NCBI GenBank assembly: GCA_030490835.1
Contig: CM059972.1
Location: 20,678,161 to 20,742,160, forward strand
DNA length: 64,000 nt
DNA from: Annona cherimola
Taxonomy: Eukaryota > Streptophyta > Magnoliopsida > Magnoliales > Annonaceae
Reading direction: 5' to 3'
Numbering within the stretch: position 1 is the first letter of the stretch; every line of letters starts with the position of its first letter. The position numbers and the translations under genes are program-made. Shown in pieces: positions 22,816 to 35,769 of this stretch. The notes below the pieces were generated by a model. The model was not told where the DNA came from. It saw only the letters and a list, made by a program, of their open reading frames with translations, and ran no database searches.

Positions 22816-25800
22816 ATGAGGATTTTGGTGGGTTTTTTGGCTTTTGCTGGTTTTGTACTTGGATGGGTTGATGGTTTTGAAGAGCTCAATGTGACTGAGG
22901 TCTACCATCTACAAGGTTATGGCCTCTCCGCCAGGCCTCTCATGGTGGGCCTGACTCTTATTCAGGGAGCTGTTGCGAAAGGAGCTGGTATATTTTCCAC
23001 TTCTGTGGGTGGATTCTGTTTCTGGTGTTTTTGGTTCTTATATTTTTCTATTTTCCCGTCATTTATAGTTTTAGGATTTTTTTTAAAAAAGTTTATGTTT
23101 TGTTTCTTTTGTTGTTATCATTATTATTGTTTTGATAATGGCATTGATTTTGCTTGTTTTCGAAGCATTTTACTCCGTTTTCTCTGCCTCTGATGCTTTT
23201 CTTAGATTTCCTTTACGAGTGTTGTCGAAGAAAATTTTATTATGGGTTTTCCACCTCCTTATTTTGGGATTTCTTGCTTGAGTCTGTTTGTCCAATGTAT
23301 TTAATTTTCATTTTATATTTGATTTTATTTATTGGTGAAATCGTGCTAGAAGCCTATCCCAACTTGGCCTCACGCTTGGGTGATCAGTAGATGTTGTCGC
23401 TGGATTCTTACCAAGGCTATGATGGTGTTGGGGTGATTGGTTGATGGCACGATTAGATTTGAACATTTCCCAGGTTTTCAATGTCATGCATGATTCGGTT
23501 TTTGTACATAATGCATGAAATTTTTATCATTTTTCCCCAGTTCTGAAACTTTGGCTGAGATCATGAACGGAATGGCCAAGATCTGGAAACCTTAGTGACA
23601 AAAAAAATGAACCATTTTGTGTTTTAATTACGAAGAGTGAGTTGGTCGTGCGAGTTTGATACGAAAGTCATATTCATCGGTTATATGAGGGATTGGGTGT
23701 TTGAGAAGATGCCTATGTCATTAAGATGTGATTCTTTGCTTTCACATCTCTTTTCTAGTTTTCTGTTCATGACAGCAAAATCATGGGAAAAGGTGGGGGA
23801 AGAAGGACAAGCAAGGCAATTGAAGATTAGTGGTGTATAATCCAGATAATTCCAATTTTTGGATTTGAATGTGACATTCATGGAGTTCTGGATTACAGCG
23901 TAAATGTTTCAATAATTGGGCTTGGATGCGATCCAAGTATGGCCGCAACCAATGTTCTCTTTGTGGTCGGTGTCATCATGCTTGTCTCTTCAGATGGATT
24001 TCATTTAACTTCAGAAAATGCTTCATGGCATTTGAAGAAGCTTGAGATTGAACTTGCGTATGTTCAAACTTCAGTTAAAATGATTTGGCTGTGCTCTGCC
24101 CCAATTCGGAAGGCTAGCTTTCCTTGAACCTTACAGATGCTAAATCTTTTCTTGCAGAACAGTATTTTCTCGTTTCCAATTCCTTTTGCTTCTTAACCTG
24201 TTCCAATAAAGAAGCTGCTATACAACCCAAAGCCAAAAAGAAATGAAACTTTTCTCAGTTTTTCTTTTTCCCTCTCCGCTGTCTTATCTGGAGTATCAAA
24301 ACATATTTTGAGCTTGCTTGAAAAAAGCAGAGAATATTCTTTCTAATTTGTATTTTCCAATATTTACAGTCTGTTTGGATGGAACACCACCTGCTTACCA
24401 CCTGCATAGAGGGTACGGATCAGGGGCAAACAGTTGGCTTATCCAGTTGGAGGTAAGACAGGCTTTAAATAATGAAAATAATCATTCACATCATATTTTG
24501 GATGAAGGCCAAAAGCTGATTGGAAAACTTGTGATGTGATAGGGAGGAGGCTGGTGCAACAACATCAGAAATTGTGTTTATCGGAAGACTACTCGACGTG
24601 GTTCATCAAATTATATGGAAAAGTCAATACCATTTACTGGAATTTTGAGCAACAGGCCTGAAGAAAATCCTGGTTTTCCCTCAATCATCTTTCTTGCAAG
24701 TTCTCCTATTTATTTAATTGGATTTCATATGACATTATTTTCCCTGCATTATTCATTAATATATAGTTGTAGCAATTTCATGTGTTCAGATCTTAATTTT
24801 AGATGTAAAATTGTTTCTCTGACAGACTTTTTCAATTGGAATCGAGTCAAGGTTCGATACTGTGATGGTGCATCTTTCACTGGTGACAATCAAAATGCGG
24901 TTAGTGTGGATATCCATTTTTATCAGTTATTCACTGTAGGATGCACTGGTTGAACCTGATTTATGCTATAATCTGATGAATTCATGAATGGATTTGATAA
25001 TGTGCAGATAAAATAATTCCATTTCACCTCCTTTTTCAGTTGTCGTCATCTAAGACCTAACTTTATTGCTTTCAATCAGCTTCATTTCATCAAATATTCC
25101 TCCACTGGAGTTATTGTCATTTCATCCCAATTGATGCTAAAATGTGTTGGTTACTTCAGGCTGCGGGACTTTATTTTCGTGGGCAGCGCATCTGGTTGGC
25201 TGCCATGGAAGATCTAATGTCAAAAGGAATGCGTTATGCCAACCAGGTAACCCTCTTCTGATGAACAATACATCAGACAAATCAACCAATGTTAATTATG
25301 TAGTGACTGGATGCTGTTGGATGCATTTCAGGCTCTTCTTTCTGGTTGCTCTGCTGGAGGGTTAGCATCTATATTACACTGCGATGAGTTTCGGCAACTA
25401 TTCCCAGGAAGCACTAAAGTGAAGTGTCTAGCTGATGCTGGGCTATTCCTTGATGCGTAAGATTCACATTGAACTATCCTCATGGGATAATCTGTTTTCT
25501 TCATATTCTACGTGTATTTGTTGCATTCATTTACCAGTGCTTATCATGTTTTTATGTATTCATTTTTAGCATGGAATTGCAGGGTTGATGTGTCTGGAGG
25601 GCATACTCTACGGTCTATCTATGCAGGCATAGTAAACTTACAGGTACATAAATCAAACTAAATCACTTGCAGGTGTTTTCTTCTGCTAATCTATTGAATT
25701 GGCTGGGAAAAATGTTTTGGTTGCCCCATTTTGAAAGTTAAGGATTGCATGTGGGAAAAATAATTTGGCCAACCTAATTAGAAAATTAAAGATGAGAAGG

Positions 25801-27240
25801 GCCAAGTATCAAAATATACGAAATGCAGACTTGACATGAAAATATATGAACTACAAACTTCTTTGTCCGACCTGAGGAAAACTATGAGAAGAATATTGTT
25901 TGTGCTTTTCAGCTTTTAATACTTCTAAGACAGACATGAATATTATTTTCATTCTCAATTTCTCAATCCTTCCACCTCTTTATGTTGTATTCTGATGCAT
26001 AAATATATCTAGCATAGTCATGCCATTACTGTTGTCTGCAATCTCTTCCTGACACAAATATGGTTTTTTCTAGGGAGCAGGAAGGAATTTGCCGCAAACT
26101 TGCACTTCTCGTATGAATCCAATTTTGGTAATTCTTCTCTTCATTTTCATAGCATATTTGTTCATCGCAAAAAAAAAAAAAAAAAAAAAAAATTGAAACA
26201 CAACTTAAAGAAATGGAAAAGGATTGCATTACGTTTACTCTTTAAAACTTCATTTAATTTATTTCTCCCTCATCTTGCAGTGCTTTTTCCCACAAAATGT
26301 GATAGCAAATGTGAAGACACCACTCTTTCTTTTGAATGCAGCATATGACTCATGGCAGGTAAATTTAATTGGTGCGACTTCTTTCAGTAATTGACACACC
26401 CATGACCCAAGTCATCTGGGAGGAAACGTAGTTCAGAGTTCTAGGGCGTATTGGCTTGCTAGTGCGTTGCAAGTTTAACCCAAGGATCTGAGAATATAGT
26501 ATTTTCCTGTATTTTCTTGGGGGTGAGAAGACCTGTAGATCTCTCTCAAGAATATTAAGTTTTTCTGCCAGCGATGTTTTAAACAAATTGATAAGTTGTT
26601 TTTATCCACTTCCAGCTTCAAGCAAGCTTAGCTCCTTCATCGGCTGATCCAGGTGGTCACTGGCATGCTTGTACTTTAAACCATGAGCATTGTGATGGAT
26701 CACAACTTCAATTTCTTCAAGGTGTTGTTCGAATGCCTACTCTCTAGTTTTCTATTAATGTTACTAATCCGTGATCAAAATATGATGCAAAATTTTCTTG
26801 TTGCTGTGTCAAACAGGCTTCAGGAACCAAATGTTAAATGCAGTGAAAGGTTTTGCATTGACCAGGCAAAATGGTTTGTTCATAAATTCATGTTTTGCTC
26901 ATTGTCAGACAGAGAGGCAAGACACATGGTTCTCAGATGATGCTCCTCTCCTTAAAAACAAGGTAAAGCTGATTGGGCAAATTGATCTTCATATCTGGAA
27001 GTTTTTTACAGTAAAATTGAGGTTTTTGTGTTAGACGAAGTTTCTGCCTTCTAACAAAAAGTTTGAAACCTTTGTGCCCTTTTGACTTCTTAAGCCTTTG
27101 GAATTTGCTGATCTTTGTTACATCATATGCAGGGGATTGCACAGTCTGTAGGTGACTGGTATTTCGGTCGTGCAGGTGTAAAGGCCATCGACTGCCCCTA
27201 CCCTTGTGACAAGACCTGCCACCATCTGGTCTTCAAGTGA
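22816..27240 (+). CDS. pectin acetylesterase (CE13, PAE/Notum fold), 12 exons
   Basis: The enzyme removes acetyl groups from pectin (homogalacturonan) in the cell wall. Coding exons are 22816-22987, 24370-24452, 24543-24672, 24826-24899, 25160-25246, 25332-25456, 25583-25643, 26074-26127, 26281-26358, 26616-26721, 26817-26962 and 27133-27240. All introns are GT-AG, all phases agree, and the product is 407 aa. Residues 1-20 form a signal peptide ending GWVDG, which is why this ATG is preferred to an in-frame ATG 141 bp upstream. Family motifs are [14 protein letters not shown] (59 on), GGGWCNN (86-92), the nucleophile GCSAGG (Ser189), NAAYDSW (Asp285) and INSCFAHCQ (His352); these are the expected Ser-Asp-His triad by family knowledge. 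The C-terminus [11 protein letters not shown] is typical. Length is normal and no defect is seen, so it is probably functional. Confidence 0.96.
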
Positions 27241-27311
27241 TGGATTGCCCATTGGCTTTCCTCCTCATTCGCATATCATGAATCATTTGTATTCAGAGCA
27301 GCTGATGAGAA

Positions 27312-27317
27312 AATAAA
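27312..27317 (+). terminator. AATAAA polyadenylation signal candidate
   Basis: AATAAA lies 72 bp after the stop codon of the pectin acetylesterase gene, on its strand. The true cleavage site is not known. Confidence 0.4.
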
Positions 27318-27840
27318 GCTAGAGAAAGGGGTGGCAAAACCCGCAAGTTCCTCGCTTGCTGGTGAAGACTCCTGCCTCCAGCTTTCATTTTACCAACACC
27401 AGCTTCTCTTCAATATCAATCATTTCAAAAAAAAAAAAAAAAAAAATTCTAGTTATTGTTAGTTGGTTAAAGAGTGCACATTGCACACCCCTCGTGTGAT
27501 GCACATCTTATAATAGAGTCAGGTGAAGCAAAAAATCTGTGAAATGTTGTGTGCCTGCAATTGGGTCCATTGTGTTCTTATATATTCATTATGAGTTTGT
27601 AGTCCATTTCTTATGGTATTAATTGGATCAAAACAACTTGTAGAATCGATTCTGCAGATGCTATGCGTATTTAGCAGCGCTTTAATGGTTGGATTGCATT
27701 TCTGGCCAATTGTTCATTTGATAGGCTTATTGCTTTCAAGATTGGGAAAAAAAAAAAAAAGAAAAGAAAAAGAAAAGTGAATATACTGAAAAAAAAAAAG
27801 AAAAAGAATCGATCTGCGGCTTACAATGACACTGAAGAAA

Positions 27841-28174
27841 AAAGGAATCGAACAAACTGTAGAACAATCAAATCCTAAGACACGAATGTGCAGTCAATCT
27901 ACCTAGTCAATAGGTAAAGCTCCACATGCTATAAACATGAAGTCAATATCTCTACCTAGTCAGTATGTGAAGCCCCACTGGTATATCATCAGTGCAGTGA
28001 TGAGTAGTATTTACAGGCAGATGATGACATTCAGCAACTAAATCCAAATAATACTCAGGCAGCATTCTAATCTGATACTCAGCAGCAACTTAATCAAATG
28101 AGCACCCATTATTAGCAGCAATCTAATGTAAACCCCCAAATGTGCATTTCTGAAAACCTTCACCCAGTTATTGA
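27841..28174 (-). other. probable 3' UTR of the DUF1685-type gene
   Basis: This low-copy sequence lies between the two convergent genes. It contains an imperfect direct repeat: 'cagtcaatctacctagtcaa' near 27891 and 'tctctacctagtcagtatgtg' near 27949. No ORF is supported. A-rich runs at 27748-27800 mark the border with the neighbouring gene. Confidence 0.35.
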
Positions 28175-30512
28175 TCAGCTGGTTTGGCGAACTGCAGAAG
28201 CTACTGCTTGTGCCCACATCTTCAGTCTAGCTTTCACATCTTTTGGATCGTCTCCTGATATTCGTGAAAACAGTAATAATAAATTAATCAGCGCCCTGCA
28301 AAGACCTTACCATACAAAAATATAAATGTTAATGCAAGATTTGGCCTAATAAAAGAATCCCATTTGGATGTGTAACCCCTCAACAACCAATATACTTTTT
28401 TAAGATAGTTACAATTTTTTCACATGTATTCTCTTCAGGGTGTCATTTTGTGCAGCTTCGATTGTGTCAAAAAATACTTTTATTATTATTATTATTATTA
28501 CTCCTCTTTGTGAAATTTGACACTTTTGAATTTATTTAATATTTTAATTTGATTTTTGAAAAAAAAATATTTTTGTTTGATATCTTATTTTTGAAAAGCA
28601 ATAAAATGGATACTCATGCCCATTTAATTGATTTTCAAAAATCAATTTAAAATACCAAAAAAATTCAGCAATACAGGCGATGGCGGCTACAATATGGGCG
28701 ACTTTTGAATTTCCTCAAAATGCAAATTTGTGTAAAACATGCAATCAGAACCTAAAAGAAAGTCATCGCTATAGATAAATAAATATTTGCCCAAGATTTG
28801 GGCTGATAAAAAATTTCTTTCGAATTCGAATATGTTATTATAACTATTTCAAAACATATTTTGTAAGTTACCCTGTGCAGCTGCTCGTTTTGTGCCAAAA
28901 TTGATTTAAATTATTTCCTGGTCCTATGAATGCATGGGCCTCACCTACTTCCATAAGAAATTTGACACTTCTTTGTTTGTTTGGTATTTTAATTTGATTT
29001 TTATTGTATTATTTTCAAAAATCAAAATAGGGTGGATTTTCCCACATTAAGGATCCCAAAAAAAAGGCCATAAAGATATTATCCATATATGAAATAACAA
29101 GAAACCTCGAATAAGAAAAATTATTTATATTTTACAATATATAGTATATTCATTTTATATATTTAATATGAACTATGCGCTATATAGAAAATAAATGTTT
29201 CCAAATATACAGTTTATGTATAGTAACATTTAAGTTAGTAAACATATTGCACTATATTTATATTACATAACATATACTCTATAATTTTTGAAAAATATGT
29301 ATTTTATGATATAACAGAATTATATAAATATAATATATTACGTTTATCTAAAATACATACCTAGAAATAATAAGTACCTAAACGGCTAAACAGCGCTGTA
29401 GAAAAATAAATTGAATAAAATATGGGTTTAGTAATGTCAGTCAAAACTCAGGTCGATTTTAGAAGATTCTTCTCCGGAAGAAAGAAAAAAAAAAAAAAGG
29501 AAAAAAAGAAAGAAAGAAAGACTGTCTCTCTCTCTCTTACAGTTCAGTGTGTCAGCTGTGCCAACCCGAAATAGGCGGATAACACCTGTACCTTTTCCAG
29601 ATTTTAGAAAACGAGCTTAACAACCCGTAAAGGTCAGTCCACCCTACTCCCAAGTAGGTGGTTGTTGAGGCCCGGCGGAAATGGAGATAGATTTGTAATT
29701 TTCCATGTTAATAAATACATAATAACAAATTAAAATAATATTTATTTTCTATATTATTATATTTTATCTTAATCTAAATCATCTAATTAATCAACATGAA
29801 ATCTAGGCCTCCAAAATGAAGATCGAGAGAGAGAGAGAGAGAGGTGTTTGTGATATTACTAACCAGGGCTAGAGATCCTGAAATTGGCTAGAGGGGAATT
29901 GCGGCCGCTGTCGGTGTCGACAGAGGAGAGCGACATGCCGCGGGGGAGCTCGAGCGTCCACTCCGGCTGCAGCTCGAACCCCAGATCCTCGCACGCCTTC
30001 ATTTCGTCCATGTCCATGCACAGCCGCCGCTCTCCGCCCTTGGGCTTCGCGATCACCACGCACTCGCTCTCCCCGCTCTCCTGATCCATCATCTCCTGCT
30101 CCTCCCCACCTCCCTCCTCCCTCTTTCCCCTCATTCCCCACACCCTCTCCAGCCACTGCTCTCTCTCCCTCATCGCCTCCTTCCTCCTCCCCCCCAAATT
30201 CCCGCTCCCGATTCCCCGCTCCCGCGCCTCCCTATCCGAATCATAAGAGAATTCCTCATCCCCATCAATCTCCGAGCTGTTCTGCAGTGATAGCTGTGAC
30301 ATGTGGGCCATGATGCTACGATCACCATCTTCTTCCTCTTCCTCCACCCCATCCCCATCCCGCTCCTCCTCTAAGTGTTTGATCTTGTTATCGTATACGG
30401 ATTGCCTTGAAATACTCGAACGACGGCTGCCCTGATCCTCATCGTTATCTTCCACATCGGCATCATCGTCGGTATGGATGGAAAAATGCAGGGTTGTTAC
30501 GGTGTCAGCCAT
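28175..30512 (-). CDS. DUF1685-type plant protein, two exons
   Basis: Exon 1 is 30512-29864 and exon 2 is 28254-28175. The donor is CCTG|GTTAGT and the acceptor TATCAG|GAGAC, giving a 242-aa product. Reading through the donor gives a false end after ...ISSPG; splicing instead restores SPGDDPKDVKARLKMWAQAV, a C-terminal block I recognise from DUF1685-type plant proteins. A central MDEMKACEDLGFEL (about residues 168-181) matches their LGF motif. The rest is low complexity: acidic (15-27 and 46-64), serine-rich, and Glu/Gly/Arg-rich (93-147). There is no signal peptide or membrane segment. The biochemical role of the family is unknown, and nuclear or cytosolic location is a guess. The exon is far more GC-rich than its surroundings. 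Family membership is from memory of the motif. Confidence 0.88.
28337..29060. repeat. diverged tandem duplication within the intron of the DUF1685-type gene
   Basis: Unit 1 starts near 28337 and unit 2 near 28791. They share, in the same order, 'caagatttggcctaataaaa'/'caagatttgggctgataaaa', 'gtgcagct', 'gaaatttgacacttttg'/'gaaatttgacacttctttg' and 'attttaatttgattttt'. The spacing is about 455 bp. The intron is 1,609 bp and this explains nearly half of it. Confidence 0.55.
29826..29843. repeat. (GA)n microsatellite in the intron, next to the exon 1 donor
   Basis: About 18 bp of GA repeats, 20 bp inside the intron. On the transcript it is a CU run just after the 5' splice site. Confidence 0.7.
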
Positions 30513-30720
30513 TCTTCCTGCAATATAATAGCTACTAATATATACAGAGTGAGAGAGAGCGGATTAATTGGTTAGGGAGAGAATAAGAGAACTGGAAAGA
30601 AATGGAGTGAGAGGATTTTTGTAATCTTGAAATGGGTTTGAAATTTGAAGTCCTGCTTTCCTTCGTCTATCGCTTTTTTTGTGGACGATTTGGCAGGAAG
30701 AGTAGGAGGTGAGAGCATGA

Positions 30721-30732
30721 GTTTATATAAAC
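30721..30732 (-). promoter_or_regulatory. TATA box candidate of the DUF1685-type gene
   Basis: The word GTTTATATAAAC is palindromic, so it reads TTTATATAAA on the minus strand. It is about 210 bp upstream of the start codon and the intervening sequence has a pyrimidine-rich sense strand. This fits a leader of about 180 nt. Confidence 0.5.
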
Positions 30733-32239
30733 ATTCCCATCGTCTGATCCAAATGACTAATATACCCCTTATTTATTTATTTTTTTGTTGTATTGCATTG
30801 CATTTTGCAGCCATGGAATACGGTGAAAGGCGCAAAAGCCGCACTTAAACTTATTGTAACACTTGAAAAGGGAACTCAAAGGAAAGCATCGCAATCTCAG
30901 TATTTAATTCGATGATAAGATATTATTATATATTTATTAAGGCATGTCTTATAACTGACTGAAAATTATTATTATTATCATCATCATCAATGTTTTATCA
31001 TTTAATTATCTTACCTTTGTTCAGTATTCACTAGATCATTTCTTTTTTTTTTTTTCTTGAAACTCTATTGAGGCTCCTGTAAACTTATGACAAGGGAAAG
31101 AAATGATGAAATTAAATTTAAAACTATCAGGTAGTGTTTTCTTTTAGGAATTTTGTACAAAAATTTACAATGACTCAATTTGTCACATTTTTTTTTTTAT
31201 AGATATTACAAAAATTTTCTTTTCTGATTAGATGCACTCGCCATATATTTAAGTAAAATTTCAAGGCTTTCCATTTGGTGGAACTCATTCCAACCAAGTG
31301 ACTTTTGAAAATAAATGCGTTTGGTCATCCGGACCATTGAATCATTGTATCTAATCTGATTTGCTTTGTCGAGAATATAAATTCTTTAAATTAAAATTTT
31401 TATATCGATTTTAAAAATTTTAATTAAAAATGTATACTTTCTAAAATGCTTTTTTTCTTATAGAATACGATGATTCAATAAATTATTATAACATTGTGAT
31501 ATTGTGTGAATAAATCTAAGTAATTTTCCAATTTTGCGCATCCTCCTGTATTTTTGGTACAATACAATCTATACAAATTTTTGATTAAGAAAGTTTCTGC
31601 ATCATATTTTTAAAAATGATGCTAAATCGGATTTTGATTCCATCGGTAAGATTGCCTCAAACAAACCATTTGACCAATTCACTTTCGGGGAACGAGTATC
31701 ATCAAATTGGAACCCGAATTTCGATATACTCACTTTCCAGAAAACAAACATATCCGAAACATTTGAAGAATATTCGGCTTATACTGTTGGGTTCAAGGTG
31801 TACAAAATGGTGCAATGACACGGAGGCATTATGGTTGTGGGTTCGATGCATTAAGATATGCGGCAGTGAGTGTGGAAATAAAACAGTGGGCGAGAATAAG
31901 TTATTTTAAATAGAGAATATTATGCTTCAAAACATTTTATAAATAGAAATAAAAAAATCTTAAATGGACGCTTGTAACATTTATAACAAGTGAAACCGGT
32001 TTCCATTGTGCGTGACCTTTTCATTTCACCCGTAATATTATTTCTTTATAAATCAAAACCACTCACTATATTTATTAATATTTATTTAGGTTAGGATATC
32101 AAAAATTATCATGATCAAATTGATCATATATATTGTATCTTGAATTCACCATCAAAGTGAGAGATTTCACGAATTCACTTTTATGAAACTATTTTAAAAA
32201 ACGTTAATTCATGGAATCCATTGATTTTCACCTATAATG
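30733..32239. other. AT-rich intergenic stretch
   Basis: The proximal part is presumably promoter of the DUF1685-type gene. A 97-codon ORF at 31616-31909 has no recognisable motif. No repeat with clear borders was found. Confidence 0.3.
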
Positions 32240-32420
32240 ATGATTAAATTTAGATGAGACACAGTTCCACCAAAGAATTAGAAAGACACAGCTTTCACCA
32301 ACCGAAAGGGAGACCAACGCTCCCGCAACAATTTTTTTCTCGAAATCCCAATGTGGGATTCAAACTCTAGACCTCTGCTCCGGACGCTCTACCAACAGCA
32401 GGATTCAAACTCTAAAGTTA
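32240..32420 (-). mobile_element. tRNA-derived SINE, partial
   Basis: On the minus strand, an A-box-like TTGGTAGAGCGTCCG and a B-box-like GAGTTTGAATCCCAC are spaced as in a tRNA head. Next come 'gggagcgttggtctccc' and 'agctgtgtctttctaattct', which match the SINE at 53807-54123. It is shorter at the 3' end and no duplication was resolved. It is not an intact tRNA gene, since no acceptor stem forms. Confidence 0.6.
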
Positions 32421-32794
32421 TATTTGAGTAGACTTTAGGGTCCTATTAATATTTTTAATTATAATGTATATTTTTTAAAACCCATGATGTATTTTATTAT
32501 TTTGACTGTATTTGATTTATTTCGATTTTGCTTGATTGCATTTTTACTGTGGGCATGTCTATTTACATCTACCATGTGGTCTTTAGCATGAAAATTTTCA
32601 CTTGGTATACTTGATGACATAATGCTGGGGTGATGGTATGTGGTTGGATTACAATTATCCTCTTGTATTCCTAAGACATCCTTCCGATGTAGATAAATGA
32701 TTTGGTAAATTATCATAATATGTGTGAAAATCTGACTATTCTTTATAATTTATAAATAATTACGTATTTTTAAGAGGGTATATTTAGGGCTTGA

Positions 32795-33185
32795 ATATAT
32801 ATGGCATGATGTATTTTAGATTAAAATACAACATTTATTTATTTGTACAATTAGTTATTTTATTTATTTTTTCATAAATACATTTTTCTAAGTATATTTA
32901 ATCTATATACAAAGTTTTGCCATTTTACAATACTTTACATATTTATTTTTGATTTTTTTAAAATTAAGTTTTTTAAGAACAAAAATGACTTAAATGCCCC
33001 TGAAATTGATGATTTTTTAAAAATAAAAAATAAAATGGTAAAAGTATTGTAAATTGAAAAAACTTGATATACAGATTAAAGACAATTAGAAAATATATTT
33101 AAAAGAAAAATCAAATAAAAAGTAAATAATTTAAAAATAAATGTTATATTTTAGCTTAAAATACATCATGGTGTATATAACCAAC
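32795..33185. mobile_element. foldback MITE with CATGATGTATTTTA ends
   Basis: The left end 'gcatgatgtattttagatta' pairs with the complement of 'gcttaaaatacatcatggtg'. The arms continue through 'ctaagtatatttaatctata' and its mirror. No ORF. Confidence 0.6.
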
Positions 33186-33404
33186 TTTGGTATATCCTAT
33201 TGACACTACAAGTGAATAGTTTTTAATACTATGATACAATAAATTATACTAAATAATATGATCAATTTAGTTTCTATCTTATTATCAAAGTGGGTCTCAA
33301 AAAGAGAGATTCTTTGTAGTCAATTTTAGAGGATTGGTTCCACAATAAGGATCCTTTTATTATTATCTATTCATTATTTGTTATCTTTATTTATTTTATT
33401 TATA

Positions 33405-33683
33405 GTGTGTGTTTAAGAAGTGATAAAAAATTTCGATAAAAAAGTTTTGATATAAAAATTTAAAAATAGTACAAAAATGCTATGATTTAATATGGATAAT
33501 AATGAGGAATAAAGAGAATACAGTTAAAATAGATAAATTAATTGTATGGATAATGTATAAAAATGATTGAAAAGTAAAATAGTTATAAAAGAAGATATAA
33601 ATAAGCAATTAAAGAATAGGTTATTTGTAGAGAGTAAAAAATTTTTAATTAAAAAATTTGTAGTATAAACAAACACACCCATA
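33405..33683 (+). mobile_element. GTTTGG-type MITE
   Basis: The ends are 'gtgtgtgtttaagaag' and 'aaacaaacacaccc', with the family core 'aaagagaatacagttaaaat'. About 279 bp, no ORF. Confidence 0.5.
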
Positions 33684-34090
33684 ATAATAATTTTCTCTCA
33701 TATTACAATAATTTTCTTTTAGTATTCATTCTTTTTTTGAAAGATTTTACTGCTTATCTTTTTTTCTCGATCTTATACAATTATATATCATCTAAACTCA
33801 TATTACAAATTAAACCCGAAAATCTATACATCTTTATCTTATTTCATTTTACAAATTCACTCTAAATGTCCTTACAATTTTTCTTACTATTAATAAAGGA
33901 TGAGGCCAAAAGATCGCCAGCTAAGAGATAACAACTCTTACTCATAGTAGAGACATCCCATATGGAACGTGATCCCATGACCAACGGCATGTGCACCAAG
34001 TACTAATACTAATCATGAATCAACTACAAGTTCAGCCACAATGTATTCAAAACCACAAAAACAATGCAATTATAATGGTTTGGTCCCCTT

Positions 34091-34677
34091 TAAGGGTACT
34101 ACTTGGGTTGAGTTGAGCCTGAACTTGGCCCACCAAACCCGATTTTCAAGAGTGTTAAAACTTGCTTTTTCAACCCAAGCCCAATTTCTCATTTTATATT
34201 TATTATAAAATATATTACATATATAATATCTCATCTTTGTATTTGTGTATCTTATATTATTTATTTTTATGTTTCAATACATGTTCGACATATCATAATT
34301 ATTAATAATAAAGTATATTATTTTTATTTATCTTTAATTTTCATCAATTACTTTTACGCCAATTAATTTTCTTCTTTTATCTTGTCTACACTGTTAAATT
34401 TTCTTATAGAAATATTCTTTATATTGTTTACATTTACATACAAGATTTGTTGTTATTACATATTCATATAAAATTCTAAACTTATCACTTTTAAGTAAAA
34501 TGTGAATTCATAAACCTAAATTTTAACTTAAAACTCAATCTAAACTCGATTTTTCAGAAATATGACTAAAGTTTAAGTTTTATAAATAAGGTTAAAATTC
34601 ATATTAATGTTTTATAAATAGAGTTAGGATTTGGATTAAGATAAACCTGAGTTTCATGAGCCCAAGTTGCACCCCTA
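34091..34677. mobile_element. hAT-like MITE, degraded left end
   Basis: The right end CAAGTTGCACCCCTA matches the element at 44796-45467. The left end 'taagggtactacttgggtt' is a decayed version of the same terminus. The flanks GTCCCCTT (34083-34090) and GTCCCTTC (34678-34685) look like a mutated 8-bp duplication. No ORF. Confidence 0.6.
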
Positions 34678-34685
34678 GTCCCTTC

Positions 34686-35690
34686 AGCCTATTCCACTCT
34701 CCTAGTACACAATGCTTGGATTCAATTAGTCAACTTCTTAGCATAAGTACATTTCAAGCAAGTGTCTCTAGCTCCAGCTTCCAGGTGGCTAGCAAAGTAA
34801 TCAATAGCCTTAATTTACTTTTTCTTGGTTTGATAATTATCAACACCAAAGTAATACAAAAAAATAAATTCAAAAGAGGAAAAGGCAAATCAAATTAGTG
34901 CATTCTCATAAGCAGTATGATTTGCACGAGATCTTTAAGTGAAAACACTAAAGACTTGAGCAACACCTCTCCTCTTTGATCTTCTGGCTTTTCTTCACAA
35001 GTTCCTTTCTAAAAAATTGTGTTTTTGCATTGGCCTTGAACTCCCTTTTATAGTCACAAATGCATCCTCGAAAATGTAGGTCGATGGTGGGAAATTATAG
35101 CTATAATAGCTCACACAAGCTATCTTTTCCATCTTACTAGTTGTCAAAAAATAATAGACCTTTTGCCTGAAAACAATCGACTTTTTGTCGGAAAACATTT
35201 GGCCTTTAAGAACATCTGATCTTTTAGTTTAAAACATCGACTAATTTGGAGACAGAGCTCATGACGAATTATCAGTCAACCTTTTAGTGTCAAAACTTAT
35301 GACATTTTCCCTATTTCATAGAAATCGATTTTTTCTCTAAAAATTACGAAACTTATTTACATAATCACAATCCGCATGAATTAAAATAAGTTTAACATCC
35401 CAAGAAATCACAAATATAAGGTTTTTCAAATCAACTCATCCTTATGAAGAGTATAGTCAATGTTTAACTCATCTTTATCAAAAATTCAATCAATCTCCAA
35501 CCAAAATACGACCAATGATAACCATTTACACTTAATGATAACCAATTGGACCTAATGACAACCAATCATGATTATGTCCGATCTAAAGATATGCTCCTAT
35601 TTACATATATGATCAATTTAAATCAACAGCAAACACATTACCAGTCTATTTTTTGTTATCATCAAAATCTTCAATAACATAATCAAACAC
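34686..35690 (-). repeat. probable fragment of a Copia (SIRE-like) LTR
   Basis: On the minus strand it begins 'gaagattttgatgataacaa', as such LTRs do and like the solo LTR at 38920. It later contains 'gttgctcaagtctttagtg' wording. Neither end is defined, and the hAT-like MITE at 34091-34677 seems to sit inside or beside it. Assignment is from resemblance only. Confidence 0.35.
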
Positions 35691-35769
35691 ACCTGGTTAA
35701 CTATTTTACTACTCATCCTTAATCCCAAATGGATAGTAAAATTCCGCCATTGTTGATTTTATTAATCAT

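Noticed and set aside
29869..30358. Overlapping ORFs in other frames of the DUF1685-type exon 1
   Set aside because: They are shadows of a GC-rich exon; only the frame ending in the conserved splice has family motifs.
32330..32400. tRNA gene on the minus strand
   Set aside because: tRNA-like promoter boxes without a closed cloverleaf; the downstream sequence matches the SINE family.
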